Shown: piece after piece, positions 1-14,600 of the stretch | Layout of the letters: each line of letters opens with the position of its first letter | How positions within the stretch are numbered: position 1 is the stretch's first letter | Assembly: GCA_037389465.1 (NCBI GenBank) | Contig: JAZARR010000250.1 | Coordinates: forward strand, 3,271,001 to 3,335,000 | Length of the DNA: 64,000 nucleotides | Source of the DNA: Baylisascaris procyonis | Lineage: Eukaryota > Nematoda > Chromadorea > Rhabditida > Ascarididae | Direction of reading: 5' to 3' | Position numbers and translations under genes: made by a program | The notes under the pieces: model-generated | The model's database searches: none | The model's input: the letters and a program-made list of their open reading frames with translations, nothing else | Told to the model about the DNA's origin: nothing

Positions 1-3000
1 ATTTATATAAATTTATAAGAATATTTCATCAAAACAATTTCGAAGGGAATACGAATTATGATGATAGTGCTACCGAGGTATCTAATTAATGGACGGAAAT
101 CAACAATAGATCAGCTGCATGAATGATGATCTCGATATTAACAAGAAGTAACAAAGAATAGAATAGAAAAGAATGTTCGTAGTGAGTGAATAGGGTTACG
201 ATGAATGAAACTTACTGCTCATCTATTTTCTAAAATTTTAGTGAAATGTTTAAACAACGACAAGTTGAAAGTTTATGAGAGGATGACTCAACAAAAACTT
301 TCCCTTCAAACGATTCAAATAGGAGGTTAAGATTTATTCTTGAATTGTAAGAGAGAATATTCATCATAAACATAACGCCGTTTGAATAAAATAATAAAAA
401 AAATTGTTGAATTAAACTGTTGAAACGATTAAATATCAATATTAGCAATGAATTTATGAGAAAATAAACTTTATAATAATGGTTTTACTATTTAAGCTAA
501 TAATTATAAAATTTGCTATCAGCTGGTCATAAATTCCCTTCATTGATAAATACTCGAGTATTAATATGCAAATTTTCATCAGCAATATTAACTTTAACGT
601 TGAAAGTTCATCATTTGGCGAGTCTTTTTTTTTTTTTGAACAAGAAGAAGCTGTGAAACTATCAGAAAATGCCGACAAAACTTTCTTGAAAAATCGATCT
701 TTACATATCATAGGAGAAATAAAATTATTTCATAGTAATGTGAATATTTAAATATCAATTATTGTATGAATGGTCATATTCCAATTTGAATAAAAATTAA
801 GAAAATTTGCAAACAAAAAAAGACTATTTTATTAATATTTGTAAAGTAGTGAAGAAAGATCATCTCTGGGAAATTTTATACCGCGGTCAATTGAATAAAT
901 TAAGACCAATTTCGTTGACGACTTTGCAAAACGTTGTGAACGAAGCGAACGCCACATTCTAAGAGCTTGCAACAATATTGTGCCTATTATCCTCAGAGAG
1001 TAAAACATGGAGAATGTGACTCTTTTGAAAGAGAAAATTCAACGGGAAAAGGAATTCATATTTTGGGAAAAATGACCGCTGTGTTGAAAAAAAAATGACC
1101 TAAAAACCCGAAAAAAACGTCAAAAAACGTCCATCACAAGCAGGCTAAGGGAACATACGAGGAATAGGTAAATAGGCAATTCAAACGAGCAGGAAGGATA
1201 CACATAGAAATTGAGAGCCAATGAAGAAGCTAATGAAACAAAACCAAAAGTGCCAAATATAGGAAATTTCAGCAGAAGAACTGAATAGAGATGTTAAGCA
1301 AAGAATATTGCCTCATATATTTGGGAGATTTTAGCGAAATCCGATTCTCGTTCTCCAAGAAGACGAATCCGATGTCTGAAAGATACAAATAGATTGCGGG
1401 GGAAGAGGTACACGAAATAGACGTAAAGCACGGGACTGCTTAGAAGTTCAGATAGCGCAATGAAGATCATGTGCTAACAATCGGGGAAAAGAAAGTTTTG
1501 CATTGTCCAATGATCGGGAAGTGAAAAGGAAGGTGATGATCACCTCACACGTAGTGTTGAACCAGCAGCCGCATGAGCATCTATCTCCAAGCAACACACA
1601 TCGAAGACGTAAATTTCACCGCTCGAAGCGATACGAAAAGGGCAAAGAAATATTCGCAGCAATCTTATTTTCTTTGTGCTCATTCATTGTTTATTATTCG
1701 TTGTAGCCATATCGAAACCAAATTCATTGCATCATTTATTGTATGTGATCGATGAATTCATTAGAGATGTCTTATATTATTTGATAATTGAGAAAATCTT
1801 GTCATATGCAACCATTTTCATGCTTTATTATGTTGCAACAGAATTTCTAACTTCATTAAGAAATTATCTTTATTTATTTGAGGTTAAATTTCATAAATGC
1901 GATTAACATTAGCTTAGTGAATTTATCTCATCTATAACGTTCGGCAATATTAGCAAATTGATTAAATCGCTACCGATTATGTATGACAATGAGAGACATT
2001 TGTCGATAATCTTTGAAGAATCTTAATCAAAACTCCCAGTGATCACTGCTAATTTCTCTTTTTTGTTGGGGTTTCTAATTACTTGGATATGGTAAAAAGT
2101 AGTGGGGAAGGTCATAGATTACGGGGGCTGATGTTTCTCATTTTTTGCTTTTTCATTTTTTTCTTCGTATTTTCCACTTTGGGATGGATTTTCGTCAATA
2201 GCACAACTGTTTCATAGCTACTTGTCGTTTATCTAGAGATATTTAATTTCACTTGAGGTCGTTTGAGGTGATTCGCTGTTTGATCGATGCTTCGATCTAT
2301 TCTCACTTATTTGCCGTAACCTACACATTACTTTCCATCTTAAGTGAATTGCTCAATTAAACAACCCGCAATCTTTCCCCTCCATTATTTCTTCCGAATT
2401 TGATTTCCACAGTATCCATTTTTTATATGTTTTTTTAAAGAAAGATTCCTACTTCCTGTTAGGCTACAAATCCGCCAAAATGGTCACTATGTTGCAGTTT
2501 ATTTTATCATGGTTGCATATTCGTTAATTGATCTGAATTGTTTATTAATTTGATGTTTTTCTTGAAATTATATGAAATATGATTGTACTGATCAAGCAAG
2601 ATTCTTTGTTGTCCTAGTTAGAAATTTTCAAATGAATTCCGATTAAAAATCTAAAGTCCGACCAGTTTCGAGTTTTTTAAAGAATTTTTAAGAATTTTAA
2701 TCGACAGAAGGTGTTCGGCGCTCTGTCGGTAACGGAATGGGAAAAAATTTTTCCTTTTTCTCGAGATTTGGCTATTAAACTCGCCGGACTGCTAATCCAG
2801 GACGATGAACCCTGAAATCTTTTAGACTAAATTTTTCGCCGATCTGCAAAATACGGATTTCTTACCGATTCTACCGGTTGTGTCTAAACAATTGTCGCCA
2901 AGATTTCAAAGTGAACTATACTCTTAAGTGGTGTGATTTCATGAATGTATGAACTCAACAATAATAACTTTACTTCAGCAGTAACAATTATTGCATATGC

Positions 3001-3589
3001 AAGGAAAATTGGCAGCGTCAAATTATTGACGTCAACCTGATTCAGGAACGTTATGAAATTCTGAAGAGTGTCATTGTTCTACCGATATGATTTTCTATAA
3101 AATCGACGGTTGTTGAAAGGAATTTCACCTTAATCGAATGGCAACACTGTCTTTCGAGCACGACGACTATTAGTCTGAAATAAACGAAATTAATCTTGCA
3201 TTGGGAACGGTTAGTGCCGATATTACCTTACTTTATTTCGCTTTATTAAGTAAAGTAAAATAAAATAAATTAGAATTGTACCAGTAATAACAAAGTGAGA
3301 ATAAAATATATGAATTACAAATTGAAACTCGATTTCTTTCTAAAATATAATATGAGTGAGTGGTGAACGCTCTTGCACTGGCGGCGAAGGATTCAAATTC
3401 GAGTTCTTTATACTTCCTACAGTTTTCGCTTCTTTTTTTTCTTCTGACACTAACAAGTAAAACTTTTGAGAGTATTTAATACATGAGCTATTTACTAGTA
3501 TTTAAATAGGTTTACATATTGTTTTTCAGATGATATTTAATGAATAATTTTATTTAATTAAATAGTTATTATGCAAAATCACTACTTAC
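1..3589. other. gene-poor A/T-rich stretch
   Basis: I see no convincing gene here. Longer open frames are short and low in complexity. At about 1,380-1,700 on the plus strand there is a somewhat richer stretch whose frames carry scattered Cys and many Lys/Arg residues. It could be a decayed retroelement gag tail, but stops interrupt it and no complete zinc knuckle can be read. The last exon of the minus-strand receptor gene that begins near 8.0 kb should lie in this region, but I could not identify it. Confidence 0.4.
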
Positions 3590-6500
3590 CCATCAATTGC
3601 ATGTTGTAATTGCCAAACTACCGTACCAAATATGAATTGTGCCCAGTCGGCATGTAGAAAACGTGTTATGATTGAGAAACATGATTCACATACGATGAAT
3701 AATATATTGCTGAGAAATGACTGAAATAATCATTTGATTATAGGGAAGAAGAATTTTTTTAAAAACTCATTTCTAGCATCTTTGAAAAAAAAGACAACAA
3801 CAATAAAAATCGTTACATTTGTTTAATTTTAATATTTTTTTTTAATGTGCATTTTGCAAATTTTGCACATGCAAGATGTATTATAGTCGATTTTGTCTCT
3901 ATGCAAGTGGCAATCTCATTTCTATAACCGGCTGAAATGAAATTAACAAATTTTGGTGTGATTTTAATGTATTTTAATATATAATTTCTCGATAAGCTAA
4001 TATCAAATGCAAAAATCGATTATACAGAGCTTTTAAAGGTGTTAGAAAATTTGCATATATTTTGTAATCAATCGAAGTGCATTTTTATGAATCTTTATGT
4101 GAGATTTCTACTCATAGTAGGATAAGTTAAAAATGAGAGTTTTTCCGATATATTTTACTGTTTCCGATTAAATTGCGAATTTTCAGCATTAAATGCATAA
4201 TCGATGAGGTAATGAAGAGCTCAGTGCCAAAGTTCTTCTCTTATCACCTTCTTATTGAGACACTTTTTCATTAGTTCTTCGAAAAAAGAAGGATTCCTTC
4301 TTTTTTTTTTACCTTTATTCTTCATATACAACGAGACAAAATTAAACGACAAATGAGGATATTAATACTGACAGAAATCAACCTGCATAAAAAATCGTAC
4401 TTCTCGTCTTCGTCCTTTCCTCACAAATAGAACCATTTTCTAAAATATCAATTTCGCTCAATATTCATCAGCGAATAGGTCAATCATATAAATGTTTCAT
4501 TAGCGTTCAAATTTTTCTTAGTTTCCTTTCAGAATGTTTAATATCTCTTATCTTTTAACAGCGAATTGAATAAATCATTAATGATTTTTTAATTAATAAA
4601 TTAATGAAATCATTAATGATTCAAAGACAATAAGCGATTTTTTTTTTGGTAAAAAAAAAACAATTTTTTTTTGAAACATTTCAATCTCTCTTATGAGTTT
4701 TCACCTTTCGATTTATCTTCGCTTTAAACTTTGAAAAATAATTTCAATATTTATGTGTTAATTTTTAAGAAGTGAGAATTTTTTAAAAGAAATGATTACA
4801 TTCCATTTTTATGAAATAAAAAGAAATTTACTGCTGAAGAAGAAATTTCTGTGGTAAAATTTTTTTGAACTAAAAAAATTGTTGCAATTACCTTCAAAAA
4901 AAAAATGAATTGGTTAAATGAATAAATAGTTCACCACGAAAAGCAAAGGTGATTTTGAATTAATCGAGAAAGAAAAAAAGTTTTTTTTCACAATGAATCG
5001 AAAAAATTCCAAAAAAATTCCACACTGATTGGAAATGGAAAACATAAATACAATTGTGTTTTAGGTGAATTTAAGTGCATTATAAAAGTAATAACACTGT
5101 ATATTTTTTTTATAATATCTTTATGCTTGTGAAATTTATTTCATTTTATTTCACCATATGAGACATCTATAATACATCACAACAGCAATCTAGCTGTTAT
5201 TATGTGGACAAAAAAAAAGTTGTTTTCCTATTAAAATCAGAATAAAAGTAATAAAAATAATTCAAATGATAAAAGATAATTAAACAAAAAATTAAAAAAT
5301 TAAATGTTACGATGTGTATTTTCTTCAATCGAATAGCAATATGTGCATCAGTTATAAGTGCGATAATATGTGCCAAAAATGTCAATACGAAATCAAGGAG
5401 AAGCGATTCGATTTCACCGCATAACGTTGTTTCGAATGTCCATTTATAACAATGTAAGAGAAAAATATATGCACATCCATCTGCAATTAATTAACGTTTT
5501 TTTTTTGTTTATTTATTTATCTATTTGTTTAGCTATATAATTAAAAATGCTATTATTTTTTTAGAAATATATTCTTGTTTGATTCTTTTTCGTTTGTTTA
5601 ATCCTCTAAAGTAGAAGAAAACTAATGAAATAACTAATAAAGAAAATAAAACTAATAAAGAAAATAAAGTATTTTTGAAAAATAAGGGGAAAAAGTAGGA
5701 GGGGAGGAAAGTCGCTGGATGTAAATGAAACTTTATTGAGAAAATTTTAACAATTAGGCTTAATTCCAGGTATTACTTGTGGGATGAAAAGAACGGTAAA
5801 ATTTCATTTGATTTTTTTTCCAACGGCAGCACACATAAGGGAGTTGAACCTCATGCCATTATTCCTTCTACTTTCACGTTTCGGACTTTCCTCTTAATTT
5901 AATACTTAATACATTTCAACAATATTTTTGCTTATTTCTATTCAATTGTCCTTTTAATTCAAATTATTGTGTCTAGTGAGTTGAGTGAATATACTCTAAA
6001 TTTAGTGTCATTCATAACATGACCTTGATGTCAAGTATCGATTTGGTTACATTCATGTTTAATGTGATTCTTGTTTTATAAAGAAAATGTAATGATTTCA
6101 TTCGTGATTCTGATTTCGTTTCACATAAATAAGAACATATTTACAAGGATTCATTTCAACGATTCACCGCCAATGTGTGCATATTTGTGACAATAAATAA
6201 TAAAAGTTAATTGTAAGAACGTATGCGGCTGATTAGAATAAAAGAAGTCCATTCGAGATATCGCTTTGCGTTTAGCTTTTTTCTTTCAATTATTTACAGA
6301 AAAGGAAACAATGGAAATTAACAGGGGAATATTTACTTTCTAGTATAAATGTAAGTAATAACTATGATAATACAAATTTATGAAATAATGTAATAATGGA
6401 TCTTTTTGAAGAATCACATATTCACTTACCATATTCGATGTACTATGGTGAATAATGGTGATAATGAAAACTCTAGGCAGACTGAACGAGGAGGGGAGAG

Positions 6501-8013
6501 GAGGGAAATAGAGGGGAGATGATAAGGAATATAGGTAGAGGAAAGAGAAAAGCATAAGCAAGTCCACATTTTTCTCATTATTATATTAAAAGCTGATCGA
6601 CTCCGAAAATAAGTTAAAACAAAAATGTCGATATAAATGAATGCGAAATAGTTCGAAGTAAAAGAAGAACTCTCACCGATATAGTATGGAGCCGTTAGGA
6701 AGAGGCAAGCAATCCAAATGAAAAACAAACAGAATGCCGTTGTTCGCATCGTAAAAATACTTTTATAGACAATTGGATAACAAATTGCAACGAAACGATT
6801 CACTGTACCCAAAAAGTGAAAATAAACTGACGCATAAAATGCCGAATTTGACATATGAGCAAATATTGTTCCAATTAATGTCTTTTCGTGTAATTGCCTC
6901 AAATATCGTTTTCTATTCATTTATTACTCTTTTTGAATTGAATAAGAAATTTATAAACATTTAATCTCAATGTTGAAAGGTGAAAAATTTCTGCAAAAGT
7001 TTAGTGGTAAACGAATGGAGCAGCAGTTAAAACACTATGGCTCTATTCCCATCATAATTTTTTTCACAGGGATTTTCCCCTTGACAGCTGTGGTTTCTGA
7101 AGTAATTTACGTTTTAAAACGTATTCACTGGTAATTATTGCCTGAAAACAACTTCGAGAGTGTACTTTCAAGCAATCTGTTGGTGTTCAATCCTTCTAGA
7201 ACTAATCTCTGTGATTGGCATTATCATTTTGTCGATTTTGAACATCAGATAAGAGAGAGATTGTTTTTACTATCTTTAGTGATGAGGTTCATAATTCCTC
7301 TTGAACGAGCGAAGCAATTTTTACTTCTGAATTTTCACAACTTCTGTCGAAGTGATCTTCGAATCGAATTCTTCATGAACGCCGAAAGACAAAACAACAT
7401 GACTAAGACTTCAAACGCCCTCACAGCACATTCCAACGACTGCTAACTGACAACACTGTCATCAAGATAACCAGCGGCTATGGATGGGAACGACGGATCT
7501 CGACGAGGCTATAAAAGCGACGTGACAATTCAATCGGAGTCAGAGCTACGGTCAGAGCTACGGGCCAGAACTACGGAAGCGGAACGGACGAGGGCCAGAG
7601 CTACGGAGAGCTACGGAAGGACGAGAGCGGGCGCGACAACTTCTCTCCCCTCCCCCCTCCTCCGACCATCCTCTCCTCCTTTCTTATTCGCCCTCACGTT
7701 TAATCTTAGCCAAAGTTGGCTTGCTTAATAATATATTTCATATTCACTCGAAATAAAATAGTCGTTTCGTATGTTTTTATTAGCAGCTATCTCTTATAAT
7801 GACATCATTAAATCGATTCTATAAACGATTCACATTAATCAAGAAAACTCACATCCAAATAGTTATCTCAGACCATATAGAGCAGAATGTCAGCATAACA
7901 ATATTGGCCATACATGCGCCCACACGAATTACACCATATGCGCACTTCATATATTCACCGTGAATAACAATATAAATTGACCAAACATTAAAAAGTAATC
8001 CAAATATTGTTAT
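3590..8013 (-). CDS. Srx-like seven-transmembrane chemoreceptor gene, partial
   Basis: This is a nematode serpentine receptor of the Srx type, expected in the plasma membrane of chemosensory neurons. Four exons read on the minus strand: 8013-7853, 6912-6677, 5480-5311 and 3720-3590. The first three junctions keep phase. Exon 1 gives TM1-TM2 (starts ITIFGLLFNVW). Exon 2 gives TM3-TM4, with the intracellular motif NRFVAICYPIVY and PYYI before the second extracellular loop. Exon 3 gives W-T-F-x-T-x-x-C-G-E-I followed by TM5. Exon 4 gives TM6-TM7 ending in the Srx-like pattern W-x-x-x-H-A-x-D-G. The N-terminal start, roughly 15 residues between TM5 and TM6, and the final exon were not found; a small exon near 8.13-8.20 kb is possible. 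Family assignment is by motif memory; a related 7TM class is the main alternative. Confidence 0.75.
6913..7852. other. intron of the receptor gene with LTR-like plus-strand signals
   Basis: Besides intron sequence, this stretch holds plus-strand signals that look like a small LTR. There is a TATA box (CTATAAAAG, 7509-7517). A GC-rich imperfect repeat of CAGAGCTACGG follows (about 7539-7620), then a long pyrimidine tract (about 7640-7690) and a poly(A) signal AATAAA at 7752-7757. The same TATA motif and order occur in the LTRs of the Pao element at 55.8 kb. No partner LTR or clear target duplication was found, so a solo LTR is only a suggestion. Confidence 0.3.
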
Positions 8014-11000
8014 CTGCAGTTTACAAAAAATTCAATTATATCGAACAACATCCCGTTCTCTTGTATGCCTCTTATTTTAAAGATTTTTTTTTTTTTGAAT
8101 TTACCAGCTTACGGAAATTATCCACCTTGTGATCGCAAATAGCAGCAACAATATCTATGATCCTTACGTACAAGAGCGAAGAAGGGCTATGAAAGGATTT
8201 CTGAAGAAGAAAATTGTTTTTTTTTAGAAAATTTTCACCATTCTTTCTTGACGCTTAAAACTTTTCTTATATAAAATATTGTTTCAAATTTTAACGGAAA
8301 AAATCTACATTAAGAAAGGAAACATTGAAAATTTTAGAAACGAATATTATGAAAGTTTATTTGCAGATTAGTAGATTATTATCATTACGAAAATCTTTCC
8401 ACATGAAAACTTTAATTAATTCCAATTATTAGAATTAATTATTATTATATTATAGTTTCGCAAATTTTGAGGTACTTATATGAGTGTTTCTGGTCGAAGT
8501 ATCAATGCGGCGGAGTCTACTATTCGCTATTTTATTGCATCATATAGTTCTCAATTTTTTTTCACTAATTTTATTTCCGGTGTTAATTGAGAAATTCCCG
8601 ATTCCCTTTCTTTCGTAATTCTGCAGCTAAAATTTATTCTTTATTTATTATTCTAGTGGATTTATCTTACCGTTAACTCTTTATTAATTTATTCTAGTGA
8701 ATATATCTTACCGTTAACATAGTTAGAGAAACGATAATATTGTCGATTGTAAAAATTGTCGTAGTATTGTCCATTTCATTTGCTGAAAATATTCTCTCAA
8801 GATTATTATTATTATTATTATTTTTTAAATTATTGAATTGACTAACGAAAACTCATCGAAAGTGACGAGCAGTTGAGTGAACAATAGCTTAGCTGCGATT
8901 TTATATAATATTTATATAAATTTGTTCATTAGCTGACTGATTAAGTTGAAGATCACCAGATGAAGATTTATTAAATATTTGAATTCGGCTACTAGAATAA
9001 TCGAGAAATTTGATGTTCATTTGATGAGACAAATAGGTGAATAGAAGTGAGTACGAATCTATGCATGAATAAATTTTAGTAATTATTATAAAATATTTCC
9101 ATGATATAAATGAAATTAAATAATCCAATATAAAAAATTCGAAAAGAATGCAATTGAATAGAATGGAATAAATAGTGAAGTGAAAAATTCACTACAATCG
9201 GTAGTGTCTCGTTTTGATATTTTTCTAAATGAATATAATCCAATTTCTTTTCGATTAAAAAAAAAAAAAAATCCGTTTATTAGCGCGAATCGAATTCCAT
9301 CCGGCAAACAAGGTGGATTTAAAAAAATTGATGAGATGAAATCCAACGATTTCATTTTAGATTAAAATACCTTCACTATTGCTTTCAGCAGATATGTTTT
9401 TTAGGCTGCACTATCGATACTATTAGGATGCTGGTACCATATTGTGAATACTCAAATACGTCTGCATAGATATTTACATCGTAAGATATTGGAACTGTGA
9501 AAAATCATATTATACCGCTAACATTTGCGCCTCAAAGCATATATGTCACCGGCTATTGTTCTAGGGCGCAAATGTCCCGCGGCGTTAACAATGGCTCACA
9601 GCATCCGAAAAGTGAAGTTGAGCCATTGCGCATAGCACAATAAATGCAATGCAGTAGTTCGATAAGGAGATCAAAGAGGCATTCGATGTTGAATTCAGCT
9701 GATCGTGATCAGCACATTGACCTAGGATGCCATAATCAACTCTGAGGAGGGAAAGACGAACACTCTAATAGAGAAAAATGTGATAAATCGAATAATATGA
9801 TTAATCACAAATAATTGTAAGGCAATTTGTTAATTTTTTAAACGATGAAAAGGTTTATCGCAGCATTAACATTTAAACATGAGAGAAATAATGCAGCACC
9901 ATATGGAAAATGCATTTTTCTACAATTCTTTTACATTTTTCTCTCAAATCTTTTACATTTTTCTACAATTCTTCTGCATATTTTTGTAACTTCGCCTGTC
10001 AAAACACAAATATATGCAATAATTAATCAAAACTTCTGTGCTATTATTATGTTTGCTTTTCACCTGAAATCTTTTCTTTACATTTTTGGTGAATTTTTAT
10101 ATGTATGACAATAATGTAGCAATGCCACGAATGCATATGTATCTCTATGAATTTAATGGTTTCAATTTAGGAATCACTGAAATTAAAGATCAAAATTTGG
10201 TGGTCAATTTTACAGTGTAGTAGAGATGACTATCAATGGTCATTGGTGCTAATCTATCAATTTAAGAACCATTTATAGACATTTAAAAAATAAATGCTTA
10301 AAAATCCCACGTGATTTACGCCAATCGCCTTTTTCATTTTACACGAATCGCGTCACAGAAAAGCGATTATTCTGTCAAAAATTCGCATATACAGCTAAAC
10401 TGGTTAAAATTCAAGTTATTTTACGGTATATTTTGCATATTTGACTTTCTCACTCTTAACTAGTTGCTTGAGATGACTGGACGCAAAAGCGCTTATACCA
10501 CCGCTAACTTCTCCGGCACTTCATTCCACTTGTTTTATCCATCACATGAGTCTGAGCAAAAAATTCGATGAAAAAAAAAATTTCATCGATCTAACCGCAG
10601 GCAACACAACACTTCCAAAGATTGGTCCAAATAACTTCGATCTCTCAGATTAGATGAGTTGAAACTAGGGACTCATATTTTGAAAAACTGAAACGACTAA
10701 TATATAAGGAATAAGACAGACCTAAAATATAAGCAATGATAGGAGCATATAGAAAAAGAAAGTTTAAGCACTGATATATAGAGAAATAGAGATGAGATCC
10801 TCACAACAAAAAATTTCAATAAGGCATTTCAATTTCAAAGAATACCTCACATAATACAGATTGATTATGCTAGCATTCAATAAATTTATTTTTATTTTTA
10901 TTTTTTTTTTTTTTTGAATGAATGTTATTAAAGGAAAGAAAAATAATGGATAGCATTTTATATCCTTAAATGTCACAATGAACATAACTATGAACATAAT

Positions 11001-11319
11001 AAAGAATATCATGAAAAACGATATCTTTTGAGAGAATTAGCACGAAATTCGCAATGAGCATTAAGGATTTGTGCTGAAACAACGGATTTTATGACAATAA
11101 CATGAGATTGCGACGTTGAAATCATTTTTAACGTCTCAGCAATAGATGATATTTGCAGAGAAGATAATCATGTAAAAATTATTCAACTGCAATAGAAGAA
11201 CTATTGATAATAGAAGATAGGAAACAAACAACCAATGATTGCATTATGTTATAAATACGTAACAGAAGATTAAGTCAGCAGTAATCGAGTTATTTTATAT
11301 TTTATTTTACTTTACTTAC
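8014..11319. other. no supported gene
   Basis: Open frames here are short or built on A/T runs, for example the Phe-rich frames near 9.2 kb. I see no exon with good splice sites. A possible first exon of the receptor gene lies near 8.13-8.20 kb on the minus strand (acceptor CTTCTTCAG, donor GTGGAT, in phase), but its peptide is not recognisable. Confidence 0.4.
8648..8718. repeat. tandem duplication, two ~30-bp copies 41 bp apart
   Basis: The unit runs from TTATTCTAGTG to TTACCGTTAAC. It occurs at about 8648-8677 and again at about 8689-8718 with a few substitutions. It lies in otherwise featureless A/T-rich sequence, with no sign of function beyond local duplication. Confidence 0.6.
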
Positions 11320-11639
11320 CCCAATATCCCGAAGTAAGGAATCATGCGCAAATTACGACGATTAAACTGGGAACTATGCAGAAAATTGTTCGTGCTGTGA
11401 CATTTTGAGGCGAATTGAAATTGATGCCCAGATAGGCTGGTGGTAGAATATCGCAAAAGGCGTCTAGGATTTCCTCTCAAAGATTCAAGTCGAACATGAG
11501 CTCGCGGCATTTCAGTGATTCCATATTGAAACTTACTGTCCGTTGATGTGATTTGGATGGTATGGGCCAAGATAAGGTTTGTGGGAAGCAATGAGGGTGA
11601 AGCATTTCTACACATTCTCCAATAAAGTGATATCGGCAA
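11320..11639 (-). CDS. orphan internal exon, unknown protein
   Basis: On the minus strand a good acceptor (CTTATTTAG) opens a frame of 106 codons that reaches a consensus donor (GTAAGT) with no stop, while the other two frames are interrupted. The peptide starts LPISLYWRMCRN and ends MIPYFGILG; it is basic and Ser/Asn-rich, and I do not recognise it. A second frame within the exon reads a hydrophobic stretch (TARTIFCIVPSLIVVICA), so a shorter membrane-protein exon in that frame is an alternative. No flanking exons could be joined to it. It may belong to a decayed gene. Confidence 0.3.
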
Positions 11640-14600
11640 CTAAATAAGAAGAGAATACAGGTGCACAATATTCTAAGAATATTTTTACATTAAGTAATGA
11701 AGTTCTTTCGATAATGATTATTGTATCCATGCTACAGACCGTGGCTAACGCCGTTTGCAATTTTCGACGACTTTTCAGGATCACTCGAACATTGCGACTT
11801 CAAATGGGGCTCAAGGTCAAGTTAAAACACCAAAGTCACGAACACCATCTGTAGTAACAATAACCTTACCACCTAGCATAGGAAAACATTCATATTGGAA
11901 GTTGAAATGAACTACATGACATTTTTCATAGAAAAGCTTGTTTTGGCCACTTGGCGAATGCATCAGTGTCCTTCTGCTGAGCATGAGAGTCTTGAGGATA
12001 AATTTTTATTTTTATTTTTGCTAAGGATAAATTTTGAAATTCTCAGCAAAGAGTCTAATACAACTCAGAATATTATCAGTAGTAATGTCGTTGATTCGTT
12101 GAATATAGAAGACGTTGTCCAAAACATTTTTTGTGAGGTACCACTACGAATTGGGTGCTAAATGAGTAATTATTATTAATTCCCACATGAAAGTCCCGTC
12201 TACTTCAAACGCTTTGATCTACTCTAGCAAAGAGTGGACAGTGCTATAATTTTCTAGCTTACAGAGATCTTTTCATGGCAGAGGGTGGCAAATTTATTTG
12301 TAAACTCACTATATAAAAATTTTGTCTGAACTCTCATATTTATCGCAGACATTTATTCGCCCACACAAGAAATCAATTGCGACAACCTCAGTCGATTATG
12401 TATGATGCCGAACTGTGCGAAACTTAGAAGATCGCTAAGTGTAAAATAATCAGCTTATCTCTGAAGATTATTTCTGAAATGTTACAAATAAAGGAGTATT
12501 AGAATAATGAGCTAATAGCTTTTTACAGAGGTAAGAAGAACGCGTAGTTTCAATAAGAGTAGGGATATGAAAACGATTGGAACGTCAGACAATTATCATG
12601 AAATTACTTTTACGACAGATTCTAAAAACTAGGTGAGGCATGATTTGATGTGAATGAAATTTTTGTTACTGTGTATATGAATATCTTCGAGAATTGAATC
12701 TAGCACTAACATCAACAAAACCCAAATGCTTGTGAATCGTCCACAAAAATATTTTGACGAACAATCTGCAATTATATTAAGTTTCAGTTGGTTATCGGTA
12801 AGCGCAGAATGATCGTGGTCGCTCTTATAGCATCTGACATGCAGAGCGTCTGCAATTTACTTTCGATATATCTGCAAAAATTCTTTTAACTTTCTATCAT
12901 AAAATGCACTTTTCGCTTATTCGGCAGAACATTGATTTGATGCAACTATTTCACCAATCTGTACCGCCCAAGCTGTATGGATTATTTTCTTTCCTAGCCA
13001 AGCGTTGAAGGTATGAGAGGATCGCCTAATCTATATGGCCTTTTCTTTGGTACAAACACTTCATGAAAATTCTGCACAAAACCTAGAAATGAGCTTATAC
13101 GTTTAGTTCGTACCGAATAAGCGCCCAAGGTATTCATTCCAAATATGCTGAGCTACCAAAATGTTAGCCCGTTCCCAGTTATACCTCGTACCATCTCTTT
13201 TATTCCTCCATATATATCATACGAAGGATATTTCAATTTCATAATGGATACTTGTGTGATCGCTACTCAAATATTTCTTTGCTATCGAAACATTGAAGAC
13301 AAAGCATATGTAGTTTTAAGAAAAACTAAGTCCGAAGTTCTATCCTTATGAGGACGATCTTGGATGAAGTTAGCAACGGTGTTCCTGGGAAATCTCTCCA
13401 GAAAATGGGTAGATGTAATCAGACTCTTGATGACCTGAAAACTAAAGTTGAGATCACCCACTAGCACGGTTGTATGATCCACTATACACTGCTCAGAAAC
13501 CATGTTAAGCTAACGGCAATAATGTCAAGAAAAAGCAATTCGCAAGTGAAACGTTCAGGTATATGAGCAATTTCAAACTCAATTATGTATTAATGAGTAC
13601 AGCCGCTGGGCCTTTTCTCTCATTCATATTAGCCTCGCCGTCACAGCGAAATATCTGATAGCTTAATTTTTCTGAAAGGACTGAATCAGATGCTGAAGGT
13701 GAGAGCGATACTTCTCAAATAACGACGATATCCGATCTTTTCCGATTAGCGAAGCCTCCACTTCTTTAAACTTGTCAGTTGTACCATGCGTGCCGAAATT
13801 AGCTCACTCAAGAAATTCATTTTTCAGCATGCATCTTAAGATCGTTAGCTGATACTCCTCGGGAGGTTTTGTCATTGTAAACAAACAGCTATGTCTACGA
13901 CGAATGCTTTATTTTTGCGAACACATTTATGTTACCATGCGCCCACCTTATAGTGTGGCAGTTGGGTGGCTTCTTCAACAGATTTTTACACCCTTATTCC
14001 AATGGACTCCATCACCATTTCCCCCTGACCACATCAATAGGCCGATCAATAAAACACTACTTGTTGACGAGGTGGTTAGCTTTTTGGGTCATACCTTTTT
14101 CTCATAGAAACTCATCAAGAAGCTTCTGATGCGGTGGGCGAATAAAAACATTCTTAATGTGCGAAGATCTTTCAACAGCTTGACGGGCTTCAGAATTTTT
14201 ATAGCATCATCAGCATTGCCAACAATGAACTTTGTTTGATGGTATTCGTTCTCGTCGTGCAGATCCACATGGGATGTTTCTTTGGGCTTAATGTCAACTT
14301 CTATTTCTTCAAAGATTTCGCTTACTGTGGTGCTGTTGGTCACAACGCGCTCCTGGCCAATTGAAGTAGTAGGCTGAAGAAAGCATGGCCGATCGCTGCC
14401 GCATTTCCTCCTGAGCCACCAAAAAGGCATTAGCTGCAGGGGCTAAAGATGGCTAGCAGCCATTTCTGGAAGCGTTTTTTGCGAAATTCCAGCATCCTAT
14501 CGAATAGCAATTGTCGTATCCTAAGCATCTGTTTCTGCATTGCAGCTATCTGCTCCAAGCACTATCCCTCGGACAACGTTCATACTATCCTTCACGGAGA

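Noticed and set aside
3360..3410. tRNA-like T-arm sequence (GGATTCAAATTC)
   Set aside because: No matching acceptor or anticodon stems around it; no tRNA gene could be folded by eye anywhere in the window.
6437..6480. possible receptor exon ending in GTAAGT
   Set aside because: Exon 6,677-6,912 joins directly and in phase to 5,311-5,480, giving the expected receptor loop; inserting this piece breaks it.
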